The position numbers were made by a program, and so were the translations under genes. Shown one piece after another: positions 47,280 through 58,757 of a DNA stretch of 64,000 nt. The first letter of the stretch is position 1; each line of letters opens with the position of its first letter. The stretch is from Flaccisagitta enflata (taxonomy: Eukaryota > Chaetognatha > Sagittoidea > Aphragmophora), in assembly GCA_965153355.1 (NCBI GenBank), contig OZ231126.1, positions 99,634,001 to 99,698,000 on the forward strand, in the 5' to 3' direction. Below the pieces are notes generated by a model. That model was not told the DNA's origin, searched no databases, and saw only the letters and a list, made by a program, of their open reading frames with translations.

Positions 47280-48565
47280 TCTTTTCAGCAGCGGCCTCGG
47301 GGGCCCTTTGCTTTCACCTTCTTCTTCATCTTTTATATCTCCTCCTCTCTTGTGACTTGCCCTGACGCCCAAGTCACAGCCTTGAGGCCCAAATCACAGC
47401 CTTGAGGCCCAAATCACAGCCTTGAGGCCCAAATCACAGCCTTGAGGCCCAAATCACAGCCTTGAGGCCCAAATCACAGCCTTGAGGCCCAAATCACAGC
47501 CTTGAGGCCCAAATCACAGCCTTGAGGCCCAAATCACAGCCTTGAGGCCCACATTACAACCCTGAAGCCCAAATTCCATATATGAGACCTGGATCCCAGT
47601 CTTTCAGACTAAATCCTTGCTAAAACACAATATAGTTTGAGGGAAAATAACTGGACCCGTTTTTGGTTGTTGGACCCATTTTTTTTATCTTATTTTCATT
47701 GATTGGACCCATTTTTATCATTCAGAGGACCCGTTTTTTAGAGACTTAGAAAATAAAAAACGGGTCCACTGACTGACAAAAACAGGTCCGTTCACCAAAA
47801 ACAGGTCCACAATCAATAGGTTATAATAGGAATATGCGGTAAAGCTATTTTTTAAGAAGCAATTTTCCTCATCACTGTATTGGTCTCACTATGCAGTGGT
47901 GAGTTATTCTCATGTATGATATTGAACAGAGCTCCTCTTTTTTCCACCAAGAGGACCCATTCTGACTCTAATAAAAAGGTGAATGGACCTGTTTTTTTCA
48001 GTCAGAGGACCCATTTTTCATGGACCCGTTTTTTGCACTTATGGGACCCGTTTTTCACGCTCATAGGACCCATCAAGTGAACCCATTTTTGACAGTCAGG
48101 GGACCCGTTTTTACGGGTCCCTAATGTAAAAACAGGTCCTACAACAAAAAAATGGGACCCGTTTTTATCTATAAAGAAAACAAGTTTAAACTAGGTTGTG
48201 TAAAAAGGCCTGAATCCTAGCCTTAAAAACATTTATTCTTGCCTCACGCGGATCACGGCTCAGTAGTAATGATTCAAATTCGTGAAGATATGAAAATAAT
48301 CACGAAAACAAAAAATGGTGATAACAGCAGAAAACTTGGAAGGCATTGAGTTGATTAATTGCATAAAGCGCAACATATCCTAGTCCAACCTAAATTCTAG
48401 CCTTTTAGTTCAATACTGAGCCTGAAGTCGAAATCCTTGCCTTCAGCTTCAAATCTTAACACATGGCTCAGCTCAAATCCTGGTCTTGAGGACGAAATTT
48501 TTCAGCATAGTTTATCAGCCCCTTCATCTTTTTTCCCAAACTGTAGGGCAAGGGGTACCGCTAAC
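47280..48565. mobile_element. Family B element with homogeneous 20-bp array
   Basis: AGCAGCGGCCTCGGGGGCCC, TTTGCTTTCACC and CTCCTCCTC lead into about ten CTTGAGGCCCAAATCACAGC units (47380-47560), eight or nine of them identical. It ends ATCAGCCCC and AGGGGTACCGCTAACCATCT (48545-48565). Confidence 0.75.
47645..48175. repeat. GGACCCGTTTTT cluster in both orientations
   Basis: About 18 dispersed 12-bp GGACCCGTTTTT/GGACCCATTTTT motifs, with runs of the inverted form (AAAAACGGGTCC / AAAACAGGTCC). Confidence 0.85.
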
Positions 48566-48740
48566 CATCTTTCTTATTGATCTGTGTATTTGATGGGCTC
48601 GTTTATCTCTATCCAGTGATTCTGCTGGATGATATAAGATCTTCGGTCCATCAGGCATACTTTGTTCACGTGTTACGCACTTGTCACTAGTTTTGACCTT
48701 GTCCTTGCTTCAATTCTTTTCCATTGGGCAGCGGCAGTGA

Positions 48741-48792
48741 CAGTGACAGTGGCAGTGGCAGTGGCAGTGGCAGTGGCAGTGGCAGTGGCAGT
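48741..48792. repeat. (GGCAGT)n hexanucleotide
   Basis: About nine GTGGCA / GTGACA units. Confidence 0.95.
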
Positions 48793-48877
48793 CTTGTCAT
48801 TAGGTCTCTGTGGTGTGACGCCAGTCACCTGTTTCTTGTCCTGGAAAAATCCTGATCTCAATATGTGGGAAATTAAT

Positions 48878-48912
<35 letters not shown>

Positions 48913-48970
48913 CCTTTCGTCATTTTGTAGGCAGTGCAGTGGCCCCAGAGGGCAATTTGTTTTTCTTTTT

Positions 48971-50020
48971 GGGCAGCGGCCCCAAAGGAGACAAACTCCT
49001 GTGGAACACAGAGGGAATCCTTCTGTCCATCCGTCCATCCGTCTGTCCGTCCATCTGTCTGTCCGTTCATCCGTCCGTCGTCTCGTCGTCCGTCCGTCTG
49101 CCCGTCCGTCGTCTGTCGTCTGTCCGTCGTCCGTCTGTCGTCTGTCCGTCTGTCTGTCTTCGTCGTCTGTGTCATCTGTCCGTCTGTCTGTCCGTCCGTC
49201 CATCCGTTCATCTCTCCATTGGTCCATCTGTCTGTCTGTTTGTCCATCCGTCTGTCTGTTTGTCCATCTCTCCGTCTGTCCGTCCGTACGTACGTCCGTC
49301 CATCTGTCCGTCCGTCCGTCCATCGGTCTGTCTGTCCGTCCGTCCATCCATCTGTCTGTCTGTCTGTCTGTCTGTCTGTCCATCCATCCATCCGTCCATT
49401 CTTCCCTTCGCCCGTTTGTTTTTCCGTCTGTCCATCCATCCGTCTTTCCATCTGTCCATCTGTCCATCTGTCCGTCCATCCATCCCTCCATCCGTCCGTC
49501 TGTTCGTCTATCTGTCCTTCACTCCATCCATCTGTCCCTGCCCCATCCTCAGGGCTTTGTCTCCTTTGGGGCCTGTTCTGACCCAAGTCCTGCCAATTAG
49601 ACCAAATCTAAGCGATATGGCCCAAATATGAGCAAAATGGCCCAAATCCGAGCAGAATGGCCCAAATCCGAGCAATATGGCCAAAATCTGGCGCAGAAAA
49701 CCAAAAATCTGGCCGGAGGTCTATAAATTTTGGTCCTCAAGAACTACATATTGGCTTCCAATACCTATCATCAATATCCTGTCCTCCAAGAGCCAAATCC
49801 TGGCCTCAGAGACCAAGATACTGAGCTCTGAGACCCAGGACGGATGGACGGACGGACGGATGGATGGATGGACAGACGGACGGATGGATGGATGGACAGA
49901 CAGACGGACAGACCGATGGATGGACAGATTCCCCCTGTGTTCTACAGGACTTTGTTCCCTTTAGGGCCGCTGCCCTGTTCCCCCACTGCACACACTGCAT
50001 AAGCAGGGCACGAGTACCGC
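48971..50020. mobile_element. Family B element with 50-bp TIRs and GTCC/CATC core
   Basis: Left GGGCAGCGGCCCCAAAGGAG, GAACACAGAGGGAATCC; right GATTCCCCCTGTGTTCTACA, GGGCCGCTGCCC. The core is about 480 bp of GTCC/GTCT/ATCC units (49021-49530), a GGCCCAAATCCGAGCA minisatellite and a GGACGGAT tract. Terminus GAGTACCGCTAACCACT at about 50020. Confidence 0.85.
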
Positions 50021-50468
50021 TAACCACTTACTGCCTTTGGGCTGCTATATTTTTCTACATCTCTGTTCCAGCCTCTTACGGTCCCAGATCCTGCCTGAAA
50101 AGCCATTAATCAGAAGATTAAACCTCAAACTGGGTCTACATGGCTCCAATTCTAACCCGCCGGAGTGTTACAATGTATTTTGACTGCGTTTCTCTTTCTA
50201 ATCACTTTAATGTCAATGCCAAACAGTGTTTGATGTCCTTGTCTTTTGATAGCCATAGAAACTAAAATCGATATTCCTGGCCTATTTACACCATCAATAT
50301 TCGATATCATTCATATCCAATTTTTCTCACAGTACAGAAATTTTATTGCTCGTTGTCATGTTGACATTATGTGAATCTCCAGATAAGTATGCAGTGGGAA
50401 AATTGAACTATAGTTGATGTTTTGTTATTTTAGGGTGTATGTTTTGAAAGAACATCTCACTTTTTGCA
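50021..50468. other. Spacer
   Basis: Nothing recognised. Confidence 0.4.
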
Positions 50469-50469
50469 G

Positions 50470-51591
50470 AACAAGGCCAAGTAGGCCAATAATGTGCGAC
50501 GTGTGGATCGTCGAATGAATATGTTACTGACCGACCAACCGACTGACTAACTGACCGAGGTATGGACAGCCTGTGGCCAGCCCAAATCCAGCCCAAATCC
50601 AGCCCAAATCCAGCCAAGAACCATTTATCTGCTTCAGCACTACTCCAGCTCCCGCTAATTCCTCTCCCGCGGCTCCTGCTTAGCTTATTCCCTTACTGCT
50701 GCTCCCACTAATTCTTCTCCCGCTGCTCCTGCTCCTGCAGCTCCTGTTTTAGTAGCTCCCGCTCCCGCAACCCCCGCTCCATCAACTCCCGCTCCCGCAA
50801 CTCCCACCTCCGCTCCCGCCCCCGCTCCTGCCCCTCACGGACCCGCAACTCCCGCAGTCGCAACTCCTGCTTCCATAACTCCCACTCCCGCTCCACCTCC
50901 TCCTGCTCCTCTCGCTCCAGTACCTCCCGCTCCTCCCGCTCCCGCTCCTCCCATTTCTGCTGCTCCTCCCTCTCCCGCTCCTCCCGCTCCCGCAACTCCT
51001 GCTCCTGCTCCTCCCGCACCCGCAACTCCCGCTCCTGCTCCTCCTCTAGCTCCTTTACCTTCTGCTCCTCCCGCTCCCGCTCCTCCCGCTCCTGCTCCTC
51101 CCGCTCCTACAACTCCCACTCCTGCTCCTCCCTCTCCCGCTCCCGCTCCCCCCGCACCCACAACTCCCACTCCAGCAACTCCCGCTACAGCAACTCCCGC
51201 TCCCGCAACTCCCGCTCCTCCTGCTCCTCTTGCTCTGGTACTTCCCGCTCCTCCCGCTCCCGCTCCTCCCGCTCCAGAAACTCCTTCTCCGGTATCTCAT
51301 ACTCCCGCTCCTCCCGCTCCCGCTCCTCCCGCTCCAGAAACTCCTGCTCCGGTATCTCCCACTCCCGCTCCTCCCGCTCCCGCTCCTCCCGCTCCAGAAA
51401 CTCCTGCTCCTCCCAATCCCGCAACTCCCGCTACCCCCGCTTTAGATTGTTAAAAACATTCAAAAACTTTTTAACGGTCTTCATTTCGTGTAAAACGCCT
51501 TTTAAAAAAATTTGTGACCGACCGACCATCCAACCAACCGACGGACCAAAAAAAAAGTGGCTTATAGAGTCGCGTAGCACGCGACTAAAAA
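50470..51591 (-). mobile_element. Family A copy with CTCCCGCTCC minisatellite core
   Basis: Tail GAACAAGGCCAAGTAGGCCA with a short GACC tract; about 800 bp of CTCCCGCTCCTCCCGCAACT-type units; AACGCCTTTTAAAAAAATTT (as in 23970-24218), GACC tract, GGCTTATAGAGTCGCGTAGC and head GCACGCGACTAAAAA. The left boundary could instead belong to a separate nested copy. Confidence 0.65.
50640..51440. repeat. 12/18-bp CTCCCGCTCCTC minisatellite
   Basis: The coil-like RE-rich minus-strand frames are repeat translations. The same unit in the opposite orientation is at 55436-55755. Confidence 0.95.
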
Positions 51592-52130
51592 GGGGAGCGT
51601 TAATTGGAGGGGGGCGCTAAATGAAAAAAAAATACGGTAAACGCATTTTCTGTGTAAACTAAAATGAACTTAAGGATAAAGTTGGCAGAATTCCTGAGAA
51701 GAAATACTTCTAAGTGGCAACGATTTCCTTTATGAGCTTCGATCCCATGAGTGCCCGAAGTGGTTCGCGCAATATCACGAATTGTTGTATGCCCAGAGCA
51801 CTCTTTTTACGTCAAAGCTACAGTGTTTAACATGTCTGTTCCTTCTGAAAATACTTGAATGTGTAGTAAACTTGTCACCTAGGCATTTTTCCTGTTTGCC
51901 CTAATTGAAATGATGCGAACATATCAACCGGGAACTACCATCTTATCGTGGGCTTTTTCGCACAATTTAGACAATTGCCTTTTGGAATTTACACCAACTC
52001 TCAAACAACTACGTATATCAGGGCAGAGGAGAGGCACAGTTGATAATTATATCCACAATTTTTTTCAGACGCAAAAAAAAAAACCAACAAAATAAATCGA
52101 TTATTATTTGTCAATTTCCAAATTCATATA
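51592..52130. other. Spacer
   Basis: No supported exon. Confidence 0.4.
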
Positions 52131-52131
52131 T

Positions 52132-52234
<103 letters not shown>

Positions 52235-52399
52235 CAAAAAAATTGTGTCTCTCGCAGCATTTTTCGGCCACGACGAGATCTTTTACAGTAATGAATGAGA
52301 AAAACATGTTTTATGAGGCTGCTTTGACTGTAATATCTGGAAAAGAGTGGTTTGTTTTTCAGTTTATCCGCATGTCTCTTGTCATATTGAAAACTTGAC

Positions 52400-52580
52400 G
52401 CATCTTTATGTATCACTTGGATAAAAATAAAAGACACCCATTTAATTGATAACGGATAAAGAAGATAATTTTAATTTTTTTTTACAAGAGACAATTAAAA
52501 AGATTTTTTAAAAATTTTTCAATCTAGATCAATCCTTGGTCTGTACCTCATACGGTTTAGAAGAGAAAGAGTGCAAAGAG
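52400..52580. repeat. Dispersed repeat D, copy 2
   Basis: Matches 20810-20995. Confidence 0.6.
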
Positions 52581-52678
52581 AAGCACTATATTGCCCCTAA
52601 AATGTTTAAGTCTTTAGTTGCCGACACGCATCTCTATAAGTGGCAGTGCACAGGAGCAGCAAATTTAGAAAATCATTT

Positions 52679-52822
52679 CGCGTGAAATTCTTAATCTCTC
52701 TCTGAATGCAAAATTTTGCATTTCTAAGAACATGGCCCCCTTCTTATATGTCTTTAGAACAGGGCCATGTTTTCAGAAATGCAAATTTAAGTACGCAGAG
52801 ACAGATTAAGAATTTCACGTGA
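52679..52822. mobile_element. Fold-back MITE, copy 2
   Basis: Arms GTGAAATTCTTAATCTCTCT and complement, with the TGCAAAATTTTGCATTTC and ACATGGCC blocks shared with 5773-5930. Confidence 0.82.
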
Positions 52823-53095
52823 GACAAGTCAGGGAATGGAGGCTAATTTTCCTTTGTTTTCTCTCAATTTTTCTGACTGATTTTGAAGATATAAATGATT
52901 CTCAATGCAAATGAATGAATGATTTTTACTAAAAACATGATTTCTTTTTACAAAATTATGAATTCATCATTTTATTTTTTTTCTACAATATGATTTGACC
53001 GTGAAAATTGCCCCTTCGTGTACACCTTGACATAAGAGGCTTTGTCTGTCTGTCTATCCTTGAGTCTGTCTGTTCATTGGTCCATAGAGGTGATC

Positions 53096-53580
53096 GAGTC
53101 AAATTAGAGTCAAATTAGAGTTCCCCCCTCTGGTAAGTTTGGAGATAGGGAAGGAAATCAAAGGGGGAAAAAGAGAAAAAATGAAAATTGGGGGAAAATA
53201 TAACTTGTGGCAGTACCAAATCACAAATACTGATTATCAAAAAACAATCTACCAATATTCAAACCTTACCTACACTGTTTCACTGCCTTATGGGGAAGAA
53301 AATTATAGATTTTGAAGCATGATGCGATGCTTCACGGGGAAGAAAATCAAAGGATGGGGGGAATCAAAAGTGACTCAATTTTTTACACCCATGAGAAAAG
53401 TAAGAAAATGAGCATTCTGGATACTTTTTGAGCATGTTTGTTTATGGAGTTGTGTTTGAGGGTTGGATGCCCCAGCCCACCCATCCGCAACGATATTGTG
53501 AACCCGCGTCACTTGTTACATATAGATTGCGAAACTCAAATGGACCATGTCTTCACTCAAACTAATGCCATTTCTAAAAC
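53096..53580. other. AT-rich spacer
   Basis: No gene recognised. Confidence 0.4.
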
Positions 53581-53581
53581 A

Positions 53582-53765
53582 AACAAGGCCGGATACATCG
53601 CTACTCCTGTCGTGTGCGGGTGGGCAGGGGCCATATTTGAGGCCACGAGGCCATTTGGGCAGGGGCAGTGAGGTCATATTACAAGTTTCATAAAAAAGTA
53701 AAATGTGAACGACAGACTTACAGACTCTGATCGACCAATGGACAAAGCGGGATGTTTGGGCGCTT
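53582..53765 (-). mobile_element. Family A copy, head degraded
   Basis: AACAAGGCCGGATACATCGC, GTCGTGTGCGGGTGGGCAGG, GGGCAGGGGCAGTGAGGTC, short GACA/GACC tract and CAAAGCGGGATGT. Confidence 0.88.
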
Positions 53766-54239
53766 CGGATAGCAAAAAATTTGATTTTTTTCTCGTCCCG
53801 CTGACTCAATACAGAATGAAAAAAAAATATGAAGATGACCGTTTTCCTTTTCTCAAAATTCCATCATCTTCTGTTTTTGTTTAGGCCTTCAAGTTTCTTC
53901 AGATTTCCCAGAATTCAGCAAAATCCTGTGTAGTCTTGTTACAAAAGGAACAATTGTTAGTTTTAGAAAATCATGATTTTTGTAAAAATGAATTAAAACA
54001 TAAGAGCGTAACTTATGAAAGAGCTTGTGATAAGGTAGATTATAAATTCTTTAAAGAGCAGAAATTTGTAAAAGCTAATTCAAAGAAGATCAGCATGGCT
54101 CTCAAAAACAATTTTCCAAAAAACGGAAGATGAACGATTTTTAATAAAAGAAAAATGGTAAGGGTCTTAAAATTGGCCACTCCACATTAGGTAAAGAGGA
54201 TGAAAAGAAGTAAGCAACTTTTGCTATGTGAAGCGCCCA

Positions 54240-54300
54240 AGCGGGGTGTAGATTTGCGTAGCAAGCGACTAAATAACAAGGCCGGATACACGTCTACCCC
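54240..54300 (-). mobile_element. Two Family A termini abutting (head then tail)
   Basis: GCGGGGTGTAGATTTGCGTA, CAAGCGACTAAAT is a head, followed at once by AACAAGGCCGGATACACG, the tail of a second copy. Confidence 0.8.
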
Positions 54301-54860
54301 AGAAATTCTAAAATTTCTAGTGGTGAAAGATTGACACCATGAGGTAACTTCAACGCCATGTATCTTCAATTCTCACGAAATGACTAAATTTCTTTGTTTT
54401 CCTTTCTCTCTCTGCATACTCTTTCGCATCTGGCTTTTTTCCTGCCTGGTTGGCTGAACCGGAAGTAAGCAGAGCTAACTAACTCATAGAGCAAAAACTG
54501 CTCGTACCGTTCTCTCAATGGACTTACGCATTTTCATCAAAATTTTTCCTACTTAGAAAAAGCGTCCCCTGTCGTTCCTATTAATCTATATCTGCAAAAT
54601 AGCTATTCAGACGTTCAATGAGGACATGCACAACTGTGTGCATACAGACACTCGTCGAGGACGCTTGAATGATACGTTTTGTTTCGTCACACTTGGGACG
54701 AAACCACCAGTCATTGTTTATTGATGAATTTTCAAAAAATGTTATTCATGATTCATTTGGGCGGACAAAGCAGGATACTAATTGCATAGCATACAACTAA
54801 AAACCGAATATTCATAAAAAGAAAAAAAAATAATCGAAGGCTTACATCAATTACCTCATC
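54301..54860. other. Spacer with an isolated Family A head (about 54762-54805)
   Basis: GGACAAAGCAGGATACTAAT and GCATACAACTAAAAA resemble an eroded minus-strand head; otherwise nothing. Confidence 0.5.
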
Positions 54861-54867
54861 TTTCCTT

Positions 54868-54887
54868 TGTTTGTTTGTTTGTTTGTT

Positions 54888-54963
<76 letters not shown>

Positions 54964-55240
54964 TTTTTTTCTTTTTTTTTCTTTTTTTTTCTTTTTTTCT
55001 TTCTTTCTTTTTTTCTTTCTGTTTTCCATTTCTACTTCCTAGTTTTTTTCCCCGTTTCCCTTCTTTTTTTTATGTCTTCCTTTCTCTCTTTTTTTCTTTC
55101 CATAGTTTTCTTTCTTTCATTATTTCCATCTTTCGTCCTTCACCTAATTCTTTTCTCTCTCTTCCTATTTTCCTTGTTCTCTCTGTTTGTTTCTTTGTCT
55201 TTTTTCTCTTTTTTTTTTTTTGTCGTTTCTCATTTTCTTC
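54868..55240. repeat. (TTTC)n and T/C-rich tract
   Basis: TTTG x5, about 19 TTTC units, then a degenerate pyrimidine tract. Confidence 0.97.
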
Positions 55241-55241
55241 T

Positions 55242-55388
55242 TTTTAGTTGCGGACACGCAACTCTATAAGAGGCTTCGTCCGTCCGTCCGTCTGTCCGTC
55301 CGTTGGTCATGGCGCTCGAGTTGGAAAGTGTGAAAACGCGCATTTCCGCCCCTGCCCACCCTTCCGCAACTGGTATTGGCCGTGTATC
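55242..55388 (+). mobile_element. Family A copy, GCGGAC subfamily, tail truncated
   Basis: AGTTGCGGACACGCAACTCT, ATAAGAGGCTTCGTCCGTCC, CACCCTTCCGCAACTGGTAT, GGCCGTGTATC; then GGCCTTGTT is replaced by a T/C tract. Confidence 0.92.
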
Positions 55389-55435
55389 TTTTTCTTTCTC
55401 TTTTTTGATTTTACAAAAGTTTGGGAAACGGGAAA

Positions 55436-55755
55436 TGCGGGAGCGGGAGTTGCGGAAGCGGGAGTTGCGGGTGCGAGAGGAGCGGGAGCGGGAGAAGCGG
55501 GAGTTGCGGAAGCGGGAGGAGCGGGAGTTGCGGGAGCGGGAGGAGCGGGAGGAGCGGGAGTTGCGGGAGCGGGAGGAGTGGGAGTTGCGGGAGCGGGAGG
55601 AGCGGGAGCGGGAGGAGCGGGAGCGGGAGGAGCGGGAGTTGCGGGAGCGGGAGGAGCGGGAGTTGCGGGAGCGGGAGGAGCGGGAGTTGCGGGAGCGGGA
55701 GGAGCGGGAGTTGCGGGAGCGGGAGGAGCGGGAGTTGCGGGAGCGGGAGGAGAGG
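55436..55755. repeat. GGGAGCGGGAGGAGCGGGAG minisatellite
   Basis: 6-, 12- and 30-bp higher-order units; reverse complement of the 50640-51440 array. Confidence 0.95.
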
Positions 55756-56059
55756 GATTGGCGGAATAGCCGGATGGGCGGAATAGCGGGAGGGCAGGAG
55801 TAGCAGCAGTGGGGGAGAGCAGGATTGGCGGGAGAGTTGGAGAGTGGGAGAGGTTGAAGATGGGAGTAGCAGGAAAGAAGAAGTTGCAGAAGAGGCGGGA
55901 ATTACAGAAGAGGTGTCTGGGGAGTGGCAAGAGAGAAGTTGGAGGAAATAAGTGGAGAGGAATGGACTAAGTACCGGGAAGAAAGGAGTTGGAAGCCAGA
56001 AGTGGCTGGAGAGATAGCCGGGAGTGAAAGTCTAGCGGGAGTAGCATGTTGCCGCATTG

Positions 56060-56172
56060 GTTACACCTAAAAATTTGGGTAGGCCACAAACTGACCAAGG
56101 GTGAACTGACCAACCGACCAACTAACCGAAGGACACAGCCATGTACAGAGGTGCTTTGTCGCACCTAAAAAG
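56060..56172 (-). mobile_element. Degenerate Family A-like copy
   Basis: GGTAGGCCACAAACTGACCA, CCAACCGACCAACTAACC and a GTGCTTTGTCGCACCTAAAA head-like palindrome. Confidence 0.5.
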
Positions 56173-56326
56173 GTTTTATTTTCTCCCGCAAATAGCAAAC
56201 TAAACTACTCCAATCCAATGGCGATGGTGAACATGCAAATTATCTTCAAAAAACCTCCGTAGCTTTCACATTATCCCAGATCGTTTGGCTACAACCCTAC
56301 CGCAAAATGCTTTGTATCAGTATCTC

Positions 56327-56405
56327 ATTTTTGGTCGCGTGCACGCTACTCTTCAACCTGCTTGGTCGGTCCATCGGTCCGTCCATCCGTCGGTCGGTCC
56401 ATCGA
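56327..56405 (+). mobile_element. Family A head fragment
   Basis: TTTTTGGTCGCGTGCACGCT, CAACCTGCTTGGTCGGTCC, GTCC/CATC tract; no far end found. Confidence 0.8.
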
Positions 56406-56637
56406 GAGGAACTTCAACCGCCACGAAGGACAATTGAAAACCTCTCACCTTTGGCTTAGTCGGGAAGGAGGGGGAGGGTGGGGGAAGTAAGGAGAGTTTA
56501 TTTGTCAAAAGCCCACACCAAATGCAACCGGATTGTTGACGTCCACATATATGACATATTTAGATAGAGGCCACATTTAGGCCGTGGTTCTGCTGATTTG
56601 TATGTCCAAATCTATGACATATGTTGATAGAGGCCAA

Positions 56638-57252
56638 ATTACTACTTAGAGCATAAGTCTTCGTTCACCAATAAACATTGAAAACCCTACTTTGGTCCAA
56701 GATAAAAAAGAAAAATTGGTGAGATCTGGAAACAGCTTCAAAAAATCTTTCATTTGAGCCCAATCCCATCTCAGTTGCTCTAAGCGTTTAGAAATGAGAG
56801 CAATTTAAAGATTGCTTGTCATTTTTGAAAATTGGGAAACAAATTGAGGATTTTTTCTGTGACAACTATCGTGCTACACACTTGCTAGTCTGGACATGAC
56901 AAAATCGACTGAACAAACGCCAGTGGCTTAAAAAAGTTCAAGGGCTACTATGGCAATTCGCCAATACTTTGGCTTGTACATATAGAATTTTTGGATCTAG
57001 AAGATATATTGGATAACCTACAACTATAAAAGAACTGACATAAAATTGCACATGATGTCAAGTGACAAGGTCTGACAAAAAACCTTTTATAGTCATATAT
57101 ATCATTACAGTGACCCGTAGAAGCAGGCGTTGCCATGGCAGGATGTCAGATGATCAATTTGAACCATAATATGAATTGACTTGTCCATAGTTCATGATTG
57201 AATGAGTTTTTAGCCCAGGTGAACGAAGACTTTTGCTCTAGGTAGTAGGGCT
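56638..57252. mobile_element. Inverted-repeat element of about 615 bp
   Basis: ACTACTTAGAGCATAAGTCT and TCGTTCACC on the left pair with GGTGAACGAAGACTTTTGCT and CTAGGTAGT on the right. The interior is AT-rich and non-coding. Confidence 0.65.
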
Positions 57253-57431
57253 TGTCTCTACTGATTTATAAGAAAATTAATTAGCTATCACTCCCCAACC
57301 ACCCCATCATCACCACCAATTCACCTACACATTGCCCCAGTTCCCTTTAATTTGAAGAGTAAGAAGCTGTCACCCCCAATCACCCCTTTAGAACCACCAA
57401 TTCTCAATTGCCCATATTTCCTTTGTTTCTA

Positions 57432-57938
57432 CAGTTGATGTCGTCTATACTTGGAAATACGGGGGCCCTCATATCGTAACTACCATTTGTGCTAATGAAA
57501 TGAAACTGTGTGTGTATAATGCTTATGTCTTATAGGGTTGACGATGGGTATGGCAGCTCTGTGGATAGAAAATTCTTTTGAATATACTAAATCATATAAG
57601 CACTACTAAAGCAACTGTTAGCATTGGTGTAGTGGTTAACTTACTTAACTTCAGATTTTTAGTAACCAGCTTAATTTTTGAAAGGTTCCAGGTTCGAATC
57701 TCAGGCTGTTTTGCAATTAAAGCAAACAGATAAAGCTGAAATTCTGCCATAAAAGTGATTGGTCCAAATATTTTACACTAAAAGTTTTTTTTGTAAGGTA
57801 AGCCGTAAGGGGATGCCATACCCCATCGTCAACCCCTTAGGGTCTATAGACTATACCAGCAAAATATCAGTCCTCTCATTGTACTGATGCTCAAGTTATG
57901 AGCTCCCCCGTATTTCCAAGTCTAGACGACATCTACTG
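57432..57938. mobile_element. TA-target MITE with tRNA-like insert, copy 2 (507 bp)
   Basis: Same ends as 18242-18750 but in the opposite orientation; TA at 57430-57431 and 57939-57940. Confidence 0.92.
57621..57710 (+). ncRNA. tRNA-like sequence (A and B boxes) inside MITE, copy 2
   Basis: A-box TGGTGTAGTGG (57625-57635), followed by TTAAC, and B-box GGTTCGAATC (57691-57700) in GAAAGGTTCCAGGTTCGAAT; TTTT follows at about 57709. The A and B environments resemble tRNA-Val/Asp-type genes, with an enlarged middle. Confidence 0.55.
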
Positions 57939-57959
57939 TATCTATTTCTCTTTTCCAAC

Positions 57960-58150
57960 TGTCTCACGGGGAAGTGAGCGTAGTGAATTAGTGAGCTGTG
58001 AGCGCGTGAACAGAACATATAAGCATAGCAAGAGTAACGATTAAGGAAGCGGAGCGCTGCAGAGCGAATAAGTATAGTGAACGTTGCGGGTGAAAAACGG
58101 AGTGAGCGACCGAGTGGCCCTTTAAAAACGCGATGGTCTGTGAAAGTGAA
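57960..58150. other. GAGYG-rich quasi-periodic segment
   Basis: Repeated short words (AGTGAGC, GAGCG, GTGAAC, GAACG) give a quasi-periodic stretch with higher CpG than its surroundings. Not a recognised gene. Confidence 0.4.
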
Positions 58151-58171
58151 CAAACCCTTAATCCAACATTA

Positions 58172-58756
58172 ACAGGGTGTGCAAAAAATCTCGTACTGGC
58201 CATCATATCTACAGAAAAGACACCTATATTTAGAGAAATTCTTTCATGTTAATATTCAAAATTAAAAACTAGGTTTTTTTTTCATACTTTAGATAATGAA
58301 AAATGATGAATAGTAGACAGCCAAATACATTTTTAGACTAACAGGGACATAAGTAGAAAGTCACAACAGATTTCTGTTTTGGTGAAAAAACATACATCTT
58401 TTGTCTAAATTTGATTGATATATCACTTTTGTTAACTGAATCTCCTCCTAGATGACCTAACCAACTCCCCTTGATACGTTTATTCTCAAACATTCTATCT
58501 AGGGGCCATAAAAGTTGCAACAACCATCCTTTTTGAATAAAAACAGCTCTGCTAATAAGATTATGTCAAAATCGAATTTTCTATTTTTTCTTAAGTACAT
58601 TTCATGGCTATGTATGGAAATTTTATCAGCTGTACTTAATTTTTACTTTTAGCATGACTAACTGAGATACTCTGGTTCAAATTTTAGGTCATGACTCCCA
58701 TAACAAGTAAAGTTTTCAAGCTACAGACCAAGTACGAAATTTTATGCTCACCCTGT
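58172..58756. mobile_element. mariner-like MITE, 585 bp, TA target
   Basis: 30-bp TIRs ACAGGGTGTGCAAAAAATCT and CACCCTGT-ending complement, TA on both sides (58170-58171 and 58757-58758). No transposase frame. Confidence 0.83.
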
Positions 58757-58757
58757 T

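Noticed and set aside
48662-49600. 312-codon frame rich in Ser/Val/Pro/Cys and its minus-strand partner
   Set aside because: Translation of the GTCC/CATC tract of Family B; two other frames are equally open.
50708-51424. Coiled-coil-like RE/EE-rich proteins (also 55303-55803)
   Set aside because: Translations of the CTCCCGCTCC minisatellite, open in several frames on one strand.
54085-54110. U6 snRNA-like word AGAAGATCAGCATGGCT
   Set aside because: Matches U6 for about 17 bases with mismatches, but the flanking U6 regions (5' stem, ISL, terminator) are absent.
53936-54133. 65-codon Lys-rich frame
   Set aside because: Short, AT-rich, no supporting signals or recognised family.
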